A program made the translations under genes and the position numbers. A stretch of 64,000 bases of DNA from Morella rubra (lineage: Eukaryota > Streptophyta > Magnoliopsida > Fagales > Myricaceae): positions 35,465,381 to 35,529,380 of the forward strand of contig CM025851.1 in NCBI GenBank assembly GCA_003952965.2. The letters run 5' to 3'. A model generated the notes under the pieces. That model had not been told where the DNA came from. It made no database searches and saw only the letters and a list, made by a program, of their open reading frames with translations. Below are positions 38,701 through 49,714 of this stretch, one piece after another. Numbering within the stretch: the first letter of the stretch is position 1; every line of letters starts with the position of its first letter.

Positions 38701-39099
38701 TCAAGCTGATGGTCAAAAAATGCATATTCAATATAAATTCCAATGTTCACATTTGTAACAATGGTTTTTGTTTTCAAACTACCTTTGTTTTAATCAAAAA
38801 TTTAACTTCTAAAGTTATATTAGGAACCTATATTGCAGAGAAAGTACGTCGTACGTAGCTAGCTGATCAGCAAACACATGAAATTTATAATTTCTCAAAT
38901 GTTACCATATATGTGTTAGAAAAAAAAAACACAGAGAAAAGGACATAAAAGATTTGAATTTTTTTTTCTTAATAAAAATGGAAAAGGGCATGAATTATCC
39001 AAATTTCTTAAATAGTTAATGGACCAAAAACATATATATTCTATAAAAAAACTAATACTTGCTGTTGATAACTTTAATTTCTTCACCATAGATATTAAC

Positions 39100-40385
39100 C
39101 CGTGAGAATGTTTATGTAAGTTAGCATTATTTTCATGGGCTAAACAGTATTTTTATAAATGTAATTTTTCATTTTAGATTGTAAGAAGCAACTTGGTTGT
39201 CTATAAAGGTTGTGGAGGCTAAAAGAATTCAAAGAGGCTTCTGGAAGGTTGTTGGTTACATCTGAAAAGTTTGGGTTGTGTTGCAGAACAGTTTGGAGGT
39301 TTACTATTGGTATGGTTAGCCTACGGTCAGTCTGGCGGGATTTTACCAGATTTTTAAAGATCTATAATCTCGCCCAAACCTCCTATAGACTTCTTTTTAC
39401 CTTCCTGCCCTTACTAAAACAATATATTAACCTATTCCTAAGCCTTTGCCTTGTTTGACGAATTATTGAATATTCTTGCCTCTTAAAATCCTCTCTAGAC
39501 TACAATATCCTCTATTTTTCTCTCTCTATGCAAAATACGACCTGTTCGTATATCTGAAGTTGAGAGACTTGTTTCTTCCCTCTTGTGGAAGGTTGTGAAA
39601 GTAGGTGATTGCTGGTGAAGTATTTTCCATTCCTGCTTAGTTTCTACAAAGATTGAATCACCAAAATTGACGGTTCTTGAGGGTTTCTCAAGATTAGTTG
39701 TTGCTGAAGTTTTCAGAAGTGGAAGGGTTGACAAGTTCGTTGACAACTATGTAAGAATGAACCAGAGTTGCAGTCAAAGATTTAAGTGCTGGGCACCAGC
39801 CCAAGAAGGTTTCTTGGGTGACTTTATTGAAGATTTGGGGATCTAAAAAGTGAAGGATTTCCTTAGGCTCATTATCTTGTAAAGTTCAAATATTCTTAAT
39901 GGATTGATTGGTGTAGCCTTTACACACCCGGAGTATTTTTGTCTCTTAGAGGAAGTCATCCTCAAGAGATTTTCCACTTCATAACCAAAATCGTGGTGTC
40001 ATCTTTATTTTGTTGTTCTTGTAATTTTTGCATGTGCTAATCTTTATCTTGGTTGATATCTTGTAGATCTAGGTTGCTGGAAATTGATTTCATTATTAGC
40101 GTCTAAGTTGCTGGAAATTGGTTTCTTTGTTCAGCATTTAGGTTGCTGGAAATTTGGGATATTATAGTTGCTGTAAAATTGCATATGGCCTTGATATTAT
40201 AATTGTTGTACAGTTCATATAGCCTTGAAATATAGTTGCTGTACAATTGCTATAGTGTGATTATTTTATAGATTTCTTTTTGTTGATTGACTGAAAATTG
40301 TAGAGTTATTTTTTTGAGAAAAGAAAAATAGTTAATTAATTTTTTAAATACCTATTCACCCCTCAATATTTAGGGTCTAGTTTCA
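39100..40385 (-). mobile_element. LTR-like element (family X, copy C) in exon 6 of the dead NRAMP copy
   Basis: On the minus strand it begins TGAAACTAGACCCTAAAT followed by GAGGGGTGAATAGG, the same start as copies A, B and D. Its right edge on the plus strand is at about 40,385, directly beside exon 6 sequence (AGTGCTTAAGC). The left edge is less certain (about 39,100), and exon 6's donor side is missing, so a deletion accompanied or followed insertion. Interior contains repeated AGTTGCTGGAAATT/TAGTTGCTGTACAATT units at 40,070-40,250. No ORF of note. Confidence 0.65.
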
Positions 40386-41876
40386 GCTCCAGAAGTAAGA
40401 GAGTGCTTAAGCTAGTTAATAGAACTCCAGTCCATACTGAGATGTGGAATAGTATATTCAGAGCAAAAGCTATCCTGATCACTACAAATCAAAAAAAAAC
40501 AAAAATGTCCGTCAATGAGATTATCTATATATGGTATGCTTTTTTCTTGTTTATTTTTAAATATTCCGCTTTCATTTTCAGAATGCAGAAGATGGGGACG
40601 TTCCTGAGAAGAAATTACAGAATGATCAAAGCCGGAGCACACACCGCAATTAAGGATGCATTTTCCATTTCCTTTTGTCTTGAAGAAGCACACAAGAGAG
40701 AGAAAACATATTATTGAAGAATAAAATAAGTTAAAATGTACACCTTTGGGTATATTGGCGGCTATGACAGCAACCTCGGCTAGCAACCACAAGAAATACT
40801 TCGCATATCTTGGGTCCTCGGCCTCACATAATTCTGAAAGGTGTTTTCCTGAGGGGTATATAATCAATCATAATCTCAATTAGCTATTCACTTGTAGAAA
40901 AATTCGTGATAGAGAGGATTGATGTTCATTTCATTTTCCTTTTCAGAAAGAATTTGACTGCTTTAATTGCAGCTTACCTGTGCTTACACCAAGATTTGCA
41001 GCCAGCGATTGGATTATGAGTGCAAAAATTATTCCAATGAGTACCACCCAGAGTAGCTGAAAAATACGAAATATATATAGAGCACACGACCATGATGATG
41101 CTTTGTCAACTAAATTCCAGAGATTAGTAAAATCAAAAGAACGCTAAGATTCTATGATCTCAAATAATTGTTAGAAGTTTTCATGCATGCTTTCCTTTCC
41201 TCTTTAATTTTTGTTTTATTTGTTTTATCCTTCTGATATTCTTGTTCGGGATAATTCTTGTCTTTAGAGAAACTTGGCCATTGTTTCTGTTTCGATGATT
41301 ACCTCATATCTATGACTTGCTCCCGCTTGCAGATCAGTTTCCACTGAGAACACATGAGACCATAAATATGATATCAATTTGTCGAGTACATACATGCAGA
41401 GAAAGAGATGAGAGGGCGGGAGGCACAGAGAGACTCACAATTGCCCGGGTCATGATAAGCTAAAGAGACTAGGAATCCAGGGCCTACGTATGAGAGAAAC
41501 TTTCTCCATCCAGATTTCTGGAACATCAGAAAAATCAGCAAAGTACATAGATCATACTCAATTATTGGTAAGCCCTCAGAAATTAATACAGGAAAACATG
41601 GATCATTTAAACTCGACACACGTGTATTAATGGTCTTAAAAAGTGAATTGCATGACCTTTATGCATATGCATGTTGAAGAAAGAAATTAGAGGGACATAT
41701 GAGAGAGATATATATATACCTGGTGATTAGGGTCTTCAATATCTTGATCAAACTGCTTGTCGGTACTAATCATATCCTCTCTCCACTTTAATGGCTGCTA
41801 TGCGGTTACTTCCTCCACCCAATGATGATGGAACTACGCCATTCACTTGCTGCTGTTGCTGCTCCAGGCTTCCCAT

Positions 41877-42589
41877 CTCTCCTCTCTCTCTTTCTCTCTT
41901 TATGCGGCAACTTCAGTAAACTCCCGCAATGAACTGACAAAGGGAGTCCTGTATTTATAGGCATGAATATGGACTACAAGTCAAGTGTCAATTAGAACCT
42001 GAGATAGGAGTGCCGAAGTACTATTCCAAAGGAAATTTAAATTATAACAAAGGATTTTCTGTTGTAGCTTTAGGCGTTCTGTTTTTATATTAATGGTAGC
42101 GTACTTATTTGTATTCAGTTTTGAATCTTAGGTTTCTCTATATAGAAAGTCACAACTGAATGAATATACCATCAGCATATATATATATATAGGTAAAGTT
42201 TGTAGATATAATTATTAATTATGTGTTTTTGTGCATTGCATGATCATATAATATTCCAGAAACGTAATTTAATAAAATGTGTACACTAATATTGCCTCAC
42301 AAACTAATATAAGCTAACATTATTTTCACAAATATTACGTACGCCTCACGCACGTTACACACACACACATATATTAAAAGAAAAAAAATCGACATTATTT
42401 AACTAATGGATCAACATATAACTAAGACTAATATAAGATAACAATATTTTCCCAAATATTGCGTCTCACACACACTAATACATATAAAGACGGAATGTTG
42501 AGAGTAGAAATGTCAACCTTCAAAAAATCCAGAAAATATCATTACAAGACTATATAGCAAAATTTTTTTTCCAGATAAATTTATATACA
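41877..42589 (-). promoter_or_regulatory. Promoter/upstream region of the dead NRAMP copy
   Basis: Contains a conserved TATAAATA box at about 41,952-41,959 (minus) and a CT-rich leader. The stretch 41,930-42,590 is matched in reverse complement by 62,480-63,400, for example CCTGAGATAGGAGTGCC here and its complement at about 63,210. Remainder is AT-rich with TA, AC and short direct repeats; no gene. Confidence 0.65.
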
Positions 42590-42795
42590 AACCAAAGAAA
42601 AAGAATAAAATTAGTAAGTTAAAGTGTTACAAATATGGAAAATTAAGATAATATATACATATATGTAAAGTAAAAGATAAAATTAATCAACTAGAAATAC
42701 CCCTTGAAGAAAAAGAAAGATTATATTCAATTTTAGAATTAAACGACAAAAATGAGAGTAAAAATAAACTAATAAAAGAATTCATACATATTCAT
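42590..42795 (+). mobile_element. Pararetrovirus zinc-finger scrap, plus strand
   Basis: Plus-strand reading gives a Lys-rich stretch, then a knuckle-like C-X2 pattern with the second Cys changed to Tyr and the His lost, then VKDKINQLEIP and a Glu-rich tail (EEKERLYSILELND). The same scrap, in opposite orientation and with better cysteines, is at 62,290-62,520. Right edge is the (TA)n tract. Its NRAMP-proximal flank is also shared, so both derive from one insertion. Confidence 0.7.

Positions 42796-42847
<52 letters not shown>
42796..42847. repeat. (TA)n microsatellite between two opposed pararetrovirus fragments
   Basis: About 25 TA units, exactly at the junction of a plus-strand scrap on the left and a minus-strand block on the right. 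Confidence 0.95.
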
Positions 42848-42849
<2 letters not shown>

Positions 42850-45800
42850 TTGATTAGGGGTGTCAGAATCTGTGTCGGTACTAGGGTTTGAACTAGAACT
42901 AGAGAACGAGCAGTCATCTATTTCTAAATCACTACTACTAGAATCTCTTAATTCTAACATGGAAAATAATTTAATTTTTTTTCACTATCAGGGATGTCTA
43001 AGGAATTGATGTTTTCCTTAACATGACATTCTGAACTGTAATGACCTAATTTTTTACATTTGTAATGCTTAATTTTACTTTTATCTTTGGCAATATTGGG
43101 TCTATATTTTTTCCTAAAAGTTTTCTTGTGAAATTTAGGTTTATTATCTTCAGGAGGAGTATACTTCCCAAAAGAACTTTTTGTGATATTTGTTTGACTT
43201 TTTGAAGGACGACCTTTCTTTATGGTGTTTTCTGCGAGAAGGTGTTATGGAAGGCAGATCATACTGTTCACAGAAATTACCCATTTCATACTTAGCTTTC
43301 CTACGATCTTTGCTTAGCTGATTACTAATCTTCATGTTAATACACATTTTAAGACCTTCTTTGTTGATGGTACTAACAAGATCACCATAGTTCAGGTTTT
43401 ATATTCTATGATACCTGAGGGTTGACTTAAGACTTCTCTAATCTTATGGGCAAAAAGATTGGGTAATCCATTAATGAATTTTTCTTTCCAAAATGGATTC
43501 TTACAATCATCTCACAACATGACACGAGAGATGAAGACATCTTTGTACCACCTAAAATCACTTAAGGTTACTAAGTTGGTCGTGGATCCTAGCAGAGATA
43601 TTACTAGGTGTACCAAGAAAATGTTTAATAATGGTATAAATAAGAGTATTAAAACCATTACTAACACCTTACCTATGGTTTCATCAAAGATTGGTAACCT
43701 TTTTATCATGCTGGACTGCATAATGAATAAAATCACAATCTTTTCAGTGAGATACTTTTCCCACCATTGGCGTAAAGTGCCAGTGAAACCAAAGACAATT
43801 AGCTTAACAACTTCGGGATGACTAAAAGATTGGTTCACTAAGTAGCTATTTGCTACCATGGTCATATGCTGGAGTTTATTGAGGATTTCCTATTCAGATA
43901 ATCCATCAATATTCCATTCATATAACTTGTCTGAAGAGACAGAGAATTGACTATGGAAAATTCCTTTCTTCGAATTGAAGATCAGGAGGAGTTGGTTTAC
44001 TATACCAATTCTTGGTAAGAGACATAGGGTTAGGATTGGACCTAATCCTGTTGACTTCTAACTGTTTGAACTGGTCTTCTATCTTTAATTTGGTGATCTA
44101 AATCAGAGTCTGATTCTGATTCGGCTTGGGTAAGGACACCTACCTAGTGAGAAGAGGAGGGTTTCTTACCGTCTAATTTACTTGTTTCAGTTGGAACTAA
44201 ATCTTTTAACATCTGACTGACTTTACTAAGGGTTGACTGATCAACAATAGAGGTTCTTAAACCTACTGGTTTACTAGACAACTTAATAAAGGTGTTTCGT
44301 TAACTGGAGATTGACCTATCTAACTTAAGTTCAATCTTGTCTAACTGATGACCTATGGTTTGGAGGTATTGGTTGGTATAATTGTTTTGTTCAACCAATT
44401 TTTTACTTTCTCCAGATCTGGAATCTTAAAAGGTGAGGCTATTACTTCTGATCCTTTATGGGATACTATGATAGTCTCGGGTGGAAGGTGACTAGCACTA
44501 ATGGACTTCTTATCAAAGTAGTCCATTTGACTTTGGTGAGAACTTGACAATTCAAGTTCATGGGTGATATTTCTCCAAATATTCAAAGAAACTTATGTTC
44601 GTATAATTTGAAGCATAAGTTCTTGCCATTTATCATAAATGACTTTCTTTTCGCTTTCGTGTGACTTTCACGATACCGAGTCTTTTGACTTTATTGGCTT
44701 CAAACATAAACTCATCTTCTAGAGTTTTCATGTCTGGGTAAAGCTTTACTTATGGTCATTAACTGAGGATTGATGACAGACTTGAAATCTGTCTGAGTAG
44801 GAGATCCTGCTCATCATCTTCTTCTACAGTTACTGATGAGACTTAGTGGAGTACAAAAGAGTACTCTGTTGAGAATTGACTTGAACTCCTTTGAGTTTAC
44901 GATGTAGGCTTCTAAGTTTAGGTTCAGGGATACTAGAGGTAGATCTTCTGGCAGATTGACTACCTGGTTCCTGAATCCTAAGCGGTTGGAAACCTCTGGG
45001 TTCATCAAAACTAATTCTGACTGATCCATCAAGGTATTGTTGGATCATGTCTAACTTGGTGATGTCACTATGAACTGGTTTGGTTGGGTTCTCATTTTCT
45101 AAGAATCCATTCACTAGGAAGCATAACATCTTTCCAAATAATTGACTTGGGGACCTTGATGTTGGCATCATTGGTATGACTTTGGATTAACAAAGTTTGA
45201 TCTTTGGGACTTTTGACTAAGGCATGAACATTTAAATTGGTTCGAATGCACTTGTAATAAATCCTATAGATCAAAGCTAAAGGTTGACTTCCTTCTAACA
45301 TCTCATAACCTGAAGTTTTAATGTTCAAGGTTAAGGCTTTTAGAAGATGTTTATCACTTAAGACTTAAGGTAAAATCAGGAAAACAATCAAAATGGATGG
45401 ACCATTATGGAGACTGGATTCGATTATACCTAAGATACTGTGTTGTAATCTGTGAACCTAGCATCTCTAAGACACAGAAGAACAGAAGCATTAATCCCTT
45501 TTCGGGTTAATGGTTTGACTGCAACTTGGACTAAACCTATGTGAATGTACTTGAAACCTTTTTCCCTATGTTTTTTAAGGACATCGGGAGACAAGTTGAC
45601 ATTTCTCATAGGATTTACTAAGAGCGTAAACCTGCTCTACAGTTTTGACATGGTAATTACTGTGAAGGATAAGGGACCAAAACTTGACTTGGAGTAGATT
45701 TCACTACTGGGAACCTTAGGGATATTCCAATCCTGAAGGTTGGAGTTGACTTCATTTAGTTCATATTCTTCTTCATTTACTATTCTAGAATGGGTGAATG

Positions 45801-45880
45801 GAACCAGATGACCTAGAACTCATGAAAGAAGTGGATCTAAACATCCTGTTCATGTTTAACTTTTGGACACAAGAATCAAA
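42850..45880 (-). mobile_element. Endogenous pararetrovirus block, minus strand
   Basis: Read on the minus strand: a movement-protein-like part (45,880 to about 44,900; SGYEMLEGSQPLALIYRIYY, IIWKDVMLPSEW), a long variable middle, then a coat-like part at 43,865-43,512 (DFRWYKDVFISRVML). After that come FCEQYDLPS and the zinc knuckle at about 43,090-43,040. It ends in a Ser/Asp-rich tail (SDLEIDD, then TDTDSDTPNQK) directly at the TA tract. It is the same family as 33,605-38,821 but a separate, diverged copy with its own frameshifts. Protease and polymerase are missing. Confidence 0.8.
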
Positions 45881-47026
45881 CTAAAACAAACAAAGGAATA
45901 AACTTACAATAAACTTATCTAAGCGTCAACCTTGTGACTCAACGATCCTAAATGGACAAACCCACTCATGGCCATCTGCTCAGGCCTCTCCCGGGACTTA
46001 ATGTTTGGAACTCTACGCTTTGTGTTATATATATATAGACTTAAATGGCCTCATTAATCCCTGGTTGGTGTGTTTTCCTCACTCGTGAAGACATTATCAG
46101 ATGGTTAACAGTGACGTGTTAGGATAAGACTCATAACTATTAATGATCTTGAACTCCAAAGTCAAAACCAATTAAATTTTTGCCCATTAATTAGGTGGAC
46201 GATCTGTCTGTGTCAATGTAATTACCACACTAATGGGCACAAATAATTGTGTCAAATCCCTAGTACAGGTCTCCAGGCTTCATGCATGTAATTGTCAACT
46301 TTGTCCAATGTTTGGATTATGCAGAGAATAAAATCTTGACTTTTCCTTTGTTTCTTTTTATGGGGTTATGCTCTTTTGCGAAGGATTAATTAGGCCGATA
46401 ATATTACAGGCAATATGAAGAAACAAAAAATAAAGTATTTGATCCAACGTTATATAGTAGAATATATATATGACCTATTTTGGGACAAACAATTAATGTA
46501 GTTAGCTAGCACGTCAAAGCAACGAGAAAAAAAATTCAAAAAACTAAAAAAATACAAGAGAATTCGAAAGAATTCCAATTTAATATATAATAAGATGAGA
46601 TAACCATTATAAATAGCTTGCCTAAAAAAAAAAAAAATCATGTATATTGTCTTTTTATTATACATACGCAATACAGGATAGAGATGCAAAGAACGAAGCT
46701 CCAAAAATTCTTACCATGAGAGTGGTAGCTCGGCTGTTTTGGGAGTTTGAAAATAGAGGCAACTAAAAGTGGGTGTAGGGGTAAGAGGTATGCTAATTGA
46801 ACTTCCGCTTTCAAAATTAACTGCATTGTTGTGGGGTTACGGTGATAGTCTTCCTTTTCAAGTAGGTAGTTATGACTCAATCTAAATATTCTACAGTGGA
46901 TAAAGATTCTTATAATCACGCTTAAAGAGTAAGCTACGTTGATAGCTCCTTTCTACCTTTTTATTTAGAAGTAGAAAAACTCTTAATCGATACTGACTTT
47001 ACAATAGCTTGTACCAGGCCAACTTC
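45881..47026. other. Spacer between pararetrovirus block and CACTA element
   Basis: The part at 46,095-46,360 is a duplicate of 27,875-28,180 (NRAMP-cluster spacer). 46,360-47,026 has a poly-A run near 46,625 and a minus-strand frame (46,919-46,638) without recognisable domains. No gene assigned. Confidence 0.5.
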
Positions 47027-47041
47027 TTCCACTACTAGAAA

Positions 47042-47100
47042 ATTGACTTTTAGTGATGAAATTCTTAGTGACGAATTGAATTTCATCACTAAAAGTCAAT
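47042..47100. repeat. Perfect 23-bp inverted repeat at CACTA left end
   Basis: Arms at 47,042-47,064 and 47,078-47,100 with a 13-base loop; the arm core is TTGACTTTTAGTGATGAAA. A related hairpin sits at the right end, and further TTTTAGTGACGAAA-type units follow to about 47,240. Could fold in single strand or seed small RNAs. Confidence 0.9.
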
Positions 47101-47239
47101 TTTTAGTGAGAAAATGCTATTTTCGTCACAAAAAAGGTTTTTTCGTGACAAAACTACTTTTCTTCACTAAAGGTTTTATTTGTAACGAAATAAAATTGTT
47201 GTCACTAAAAGTTAATCTTTTGGTGACGGAAAGTTTCGT

Positions 47240-48055
47240 CACCCGCCGATCGATCGGTAATACACCTATTGATCGGCATCCTAACCGTTTGCAAATACGA
47301 AAGGCGATCGATCGGCACTATATGATGATCGATCGATAAGCGTAACCGTCATTTTTTCGAATCGCCGTTCAACGAATGGAAAGACGCCACGTGTTAGAAA
47401 ATAGCGATTGATCGTTATGTAACTATCGATCGATCGGCACAAATGATTATATGAAACTGCTGAAGTCATTTTTACTGGTTATCTCTCCACAAAATCTCTC
47501 GAATCCTCCCAAAGTGCAAAGAGTCATTTTGTTACTGGTTATCTGGGGTTTTGGAACATCTGTGTGTATTCGTTCCCGTAACGATTGATCGCCTCCATAG
47601 GCGATCGATCACTTTGTAAGTGCTAGGTCCAATGATCAATCGGTTAAATTCACCGATCGATCGCTGAATTTGGTATGGAGCGATCGATGCTTTAGTGAGC
47701 GATCGATCGTCTTCTTGAAACTGTGCGTTTCAATTCGGGAATGATTGATCGTGTATATAGACGATCGATCGTTATTATTAGCGATCGATTGCTTACACCT
47801 AAGCGATCGATCGGTAAGCTACGATGTGAAGCGTAGTGTTTTGATTAAGCGGCGATCGATCGTATTTGTGGCGATCGATCCTTTAGTGATACTGTACGTT
47901 TGGTTGCATGGACGATCGATCGTCTGTGCACTGAAACGCGTCGTTTTACTGATAGCGTTCGATCGGTCAAATTTATTGATCAATCGCCATTGTACGATCG
48001 ATCGTGTAGTTACTAACGATCGATCGCTATGGATGGCGATGGATCGCTGTTTGTT
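47240..48055. repeat. Left GATCGATCG array of the CACTA element
   Basis: A dense, irregularly spaced series of the palindrome CGATCGATCG and one-mismatch variants (GATTGATCG, GATCAATCG), typically 15-40 bases apart, in both orientations. Position and density fit subterminal transposase-binding repeats of CACTA elements. Too irregular for a satellite. Confidence 0.85.
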
Positions 48056-48166
48056 TCAACTTCATTAATAATTACGTGATTGTGATTACTTTTTTTTTTT
48101 AAGTAATACGTTATTGTGATTACTTATTAACACATATTTATATACAACTTTTGCAGTATACATAAA

Positions 48167-49500
48167 ATGTCAGGAGTTAAGCGTGCACGCACAACGAGAA
48201 TCGGGACGGGATCGTCGTCCCAAGAGCAAGAAGTCGCTGATCCAATGATGACCTTGGAGAGGCGAATGGAGTACCTGAGGGGGCGGCCAGTGGCCAAAGA
48301 GCGTCCTGTGACGCTCTTGATTTTGACCAGTTATTGTACGAGGAGCACTCCCTCTACCAGCTCTTCGAGTACCAGGGATTTCTTCATCAGCTCTCGTGGA
48401 CTGAGGGGTTTTGTGTGGACGCAGTTGTGCAAGATTTCTTTTGTGCACTCGTCTCGATCGATAGAGCACCTGAGGTGCAGCTAGAGGTGCGAGGCGTGCA
48501 GTTCTTATTCTCGCAGACGTCATTGCTGATTTCTTAAACTCCCCCGCCCGAGAGCCCCTGTTTCCCGGCAGTACCCTTGACGGATGAACAGAGGACATCA
48601 GAGCAGATTTGTGGATGCTGATGACTGGGAAGACCTCTGCAGTGGTGGGCAGCATAATCAAGCAGAGTGAGTTCAGTGAGTTTTGGTGGATTTTGCACCT
48701 TATTTGGACGCCGAACGTCGATGGCAGAACTCATTCCACCGAGTACCCGTTCACGAGAGTTCAGTGCATGCTCTTATTGGGTCAGCAGACGCGGATAGAT
48801 TTTTCACTGTACATGTTCGAGCTGATTATGGATGAGGCTTGGGAATTAAGGAATATAGCCTCCCATACGGCGTGTTTCTGACTCAGTTCCTCATTTCTCG
48901 GGGAGTCGTGATCGCTGCCTCGGATACACGTAAGGAGGTTAAGAGTGCGCTGAACAAGTTCACTCTGTCTAGGAGCCGGGGCCAGGAGGGGGCATTGACT
49001 CGACGGTTTGCTCGTAGAGCAACAGCGGCCGCAGAGGAGGCGTCACGGCCTTCGACATCAGTGTCAGAGGCACCTATGGAGACGGGAGCACCTGCAGTGC
49101 CTCCTCCATGGGTGGCCCAGCTATTTGCGACCTCGACAGCCGTGTCGGCGCGACTGTGAAGGCCACTCTACAGCCTGTTGAGAGGCAGATGCAGTCATTA
49201 GAGGAGCAGCTGAAGGAGCTCCAAACCGCCTTCGATGGGGAGTGCACTGTGACAATGTTGCGCAACAAGTCGGTCGTGGCTCATATGGCGGATGTCAACG
49301 AGCAGCTGGAAGAAATTAAAAAGACTCTGGATGATTTCAAGACAGAGGCAGATCCACAGAGGATTCCCGAGATATTCCTGATGAATTTTTATGTTATTTT
49401 TTTATATCTATTTGGGACATACATTTTGATTTATGGTTTTATTTATCTGTTTGAGACATTTGTGTTTATTTGGATTTTGTTTTTTTATTTACGTATTTGA
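48167..49500 (+). pseudogene. Accessory plant-transposon ORF (Transposase_32-like) within CACTA
   Basis: Starts MSGVKRARTTRIGTGSSSQ at 48,167. Coding then passes through several frames: LYEEHSLYQLFEYQGFL and GVQFLFSQT (48,334-48,537), a Trp-rich middle (48,609-48,860), IKEYSLPYGVFLTQFLISRG (about 48,845) and an Ala-rich then coiled C-terminus with LQPVERQMQSLEEQLKELQ (49,108-49,370). This resembles the 'putative plant transposon protein' domain found next to plant retroelements and CACTA elements; function unknown. At least three frameshifts. It is bracketed by GATCGATCG clusters on both sides, as if an independent unit within the element. Confidence 0.55.
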
Positions 49501-49714
49501 GACATTTTCTGTTTATCTGTGGATATGTAGAAGAAACTTTGATTACCATTTACGTGTTTTTCTATTTGTATTTCTTTATCGACACTTATATAAGTAAAAT
49601 GACCAATATACCCTTTGGTCGGCAAAAATAACGAAATAAGTGGTTTATCAAATAACTAATATAAAGAATTTAACAAGAAATCATTTTTTATTTTTTTGTT
49701 TTGCAATTAAATAT

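Larger units (their letters stand above)
33605..38821 (+). mobile_element. Endogenous pararetrovirus (caulimovirid) block in NRAMP intron 6
   Basis: NRAMP homology stops at 33,604 and restarts at 38,822. Between lies decayed caulimovirid-type sequence on the plus strand, opposite to NRAMP. The order is: end of reverse transcriptase and RNase H (about 33,790-34,560), a new start with a Ser/Pro-rich N-terminus (34,569), movement-protein-like region, coat-protein-like region, zinc knuckle and aspartic protease. The RT palm with its catalytic motif is absent. Order and content fit a permuted or tandem copy of a one-ORF genome such as petuvirus- or florendovirus-like families; genus not assignable by eye. 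Many frameshifts and stops. The first about 185 bases (33,605-33,790) are of unclear origin. Confidence 0.82.
28523..41876 (-). pseudogene. NRAMP5: Second NRAMP5-like gene copy, inactivated and expanded
   Basis: The minus-strand remains follow the intact copy in order. Exon 1 is 41,876-41,720, exon 2 41,517-41,439, exon 3 41,343-41,303, exon 4 41,056-40,978, exon 5 40,848-40,744, and part of exon 6 lies near 40,480-40,390. After large insertions come exons 7 to 13 between about 31,010 and 28,770. Exons 2-5 keep original lengths and splice sites. Lesions: exon 1 has a deletion that leads to TAG after about 37 codons; exon 6 is cut by an LTR-like element; exon 7 has several small deletions; exon 13 is frameshifted. 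Key residues drift, with DPGN preceded by YH instead of YL and DIPE changed to NIPK. Intron 6 holds a pararetrovirus block, and exon-9/intron pieces recur at 31,590-33,600 as decayed internal duplications. No functional transporter can be made. Confidence 0.88.

Noticed and set aside
47240..48055. Regularly recurring GATCGATCG units resemble a CRISPR-like or satellite array
   Set aside because: Spacing is irregular, repeats are 8-10-bp palindromes, the window is a plant nuclear genome, and position inside CACTA ends explains them better.
48170..48661. 163-codon minus-strand frame within the CACTA element
   Set aside because: Antisense of the accessory plus-strand ORF; no domain visible; Arg/Ser-rich composition follows from the other strand.
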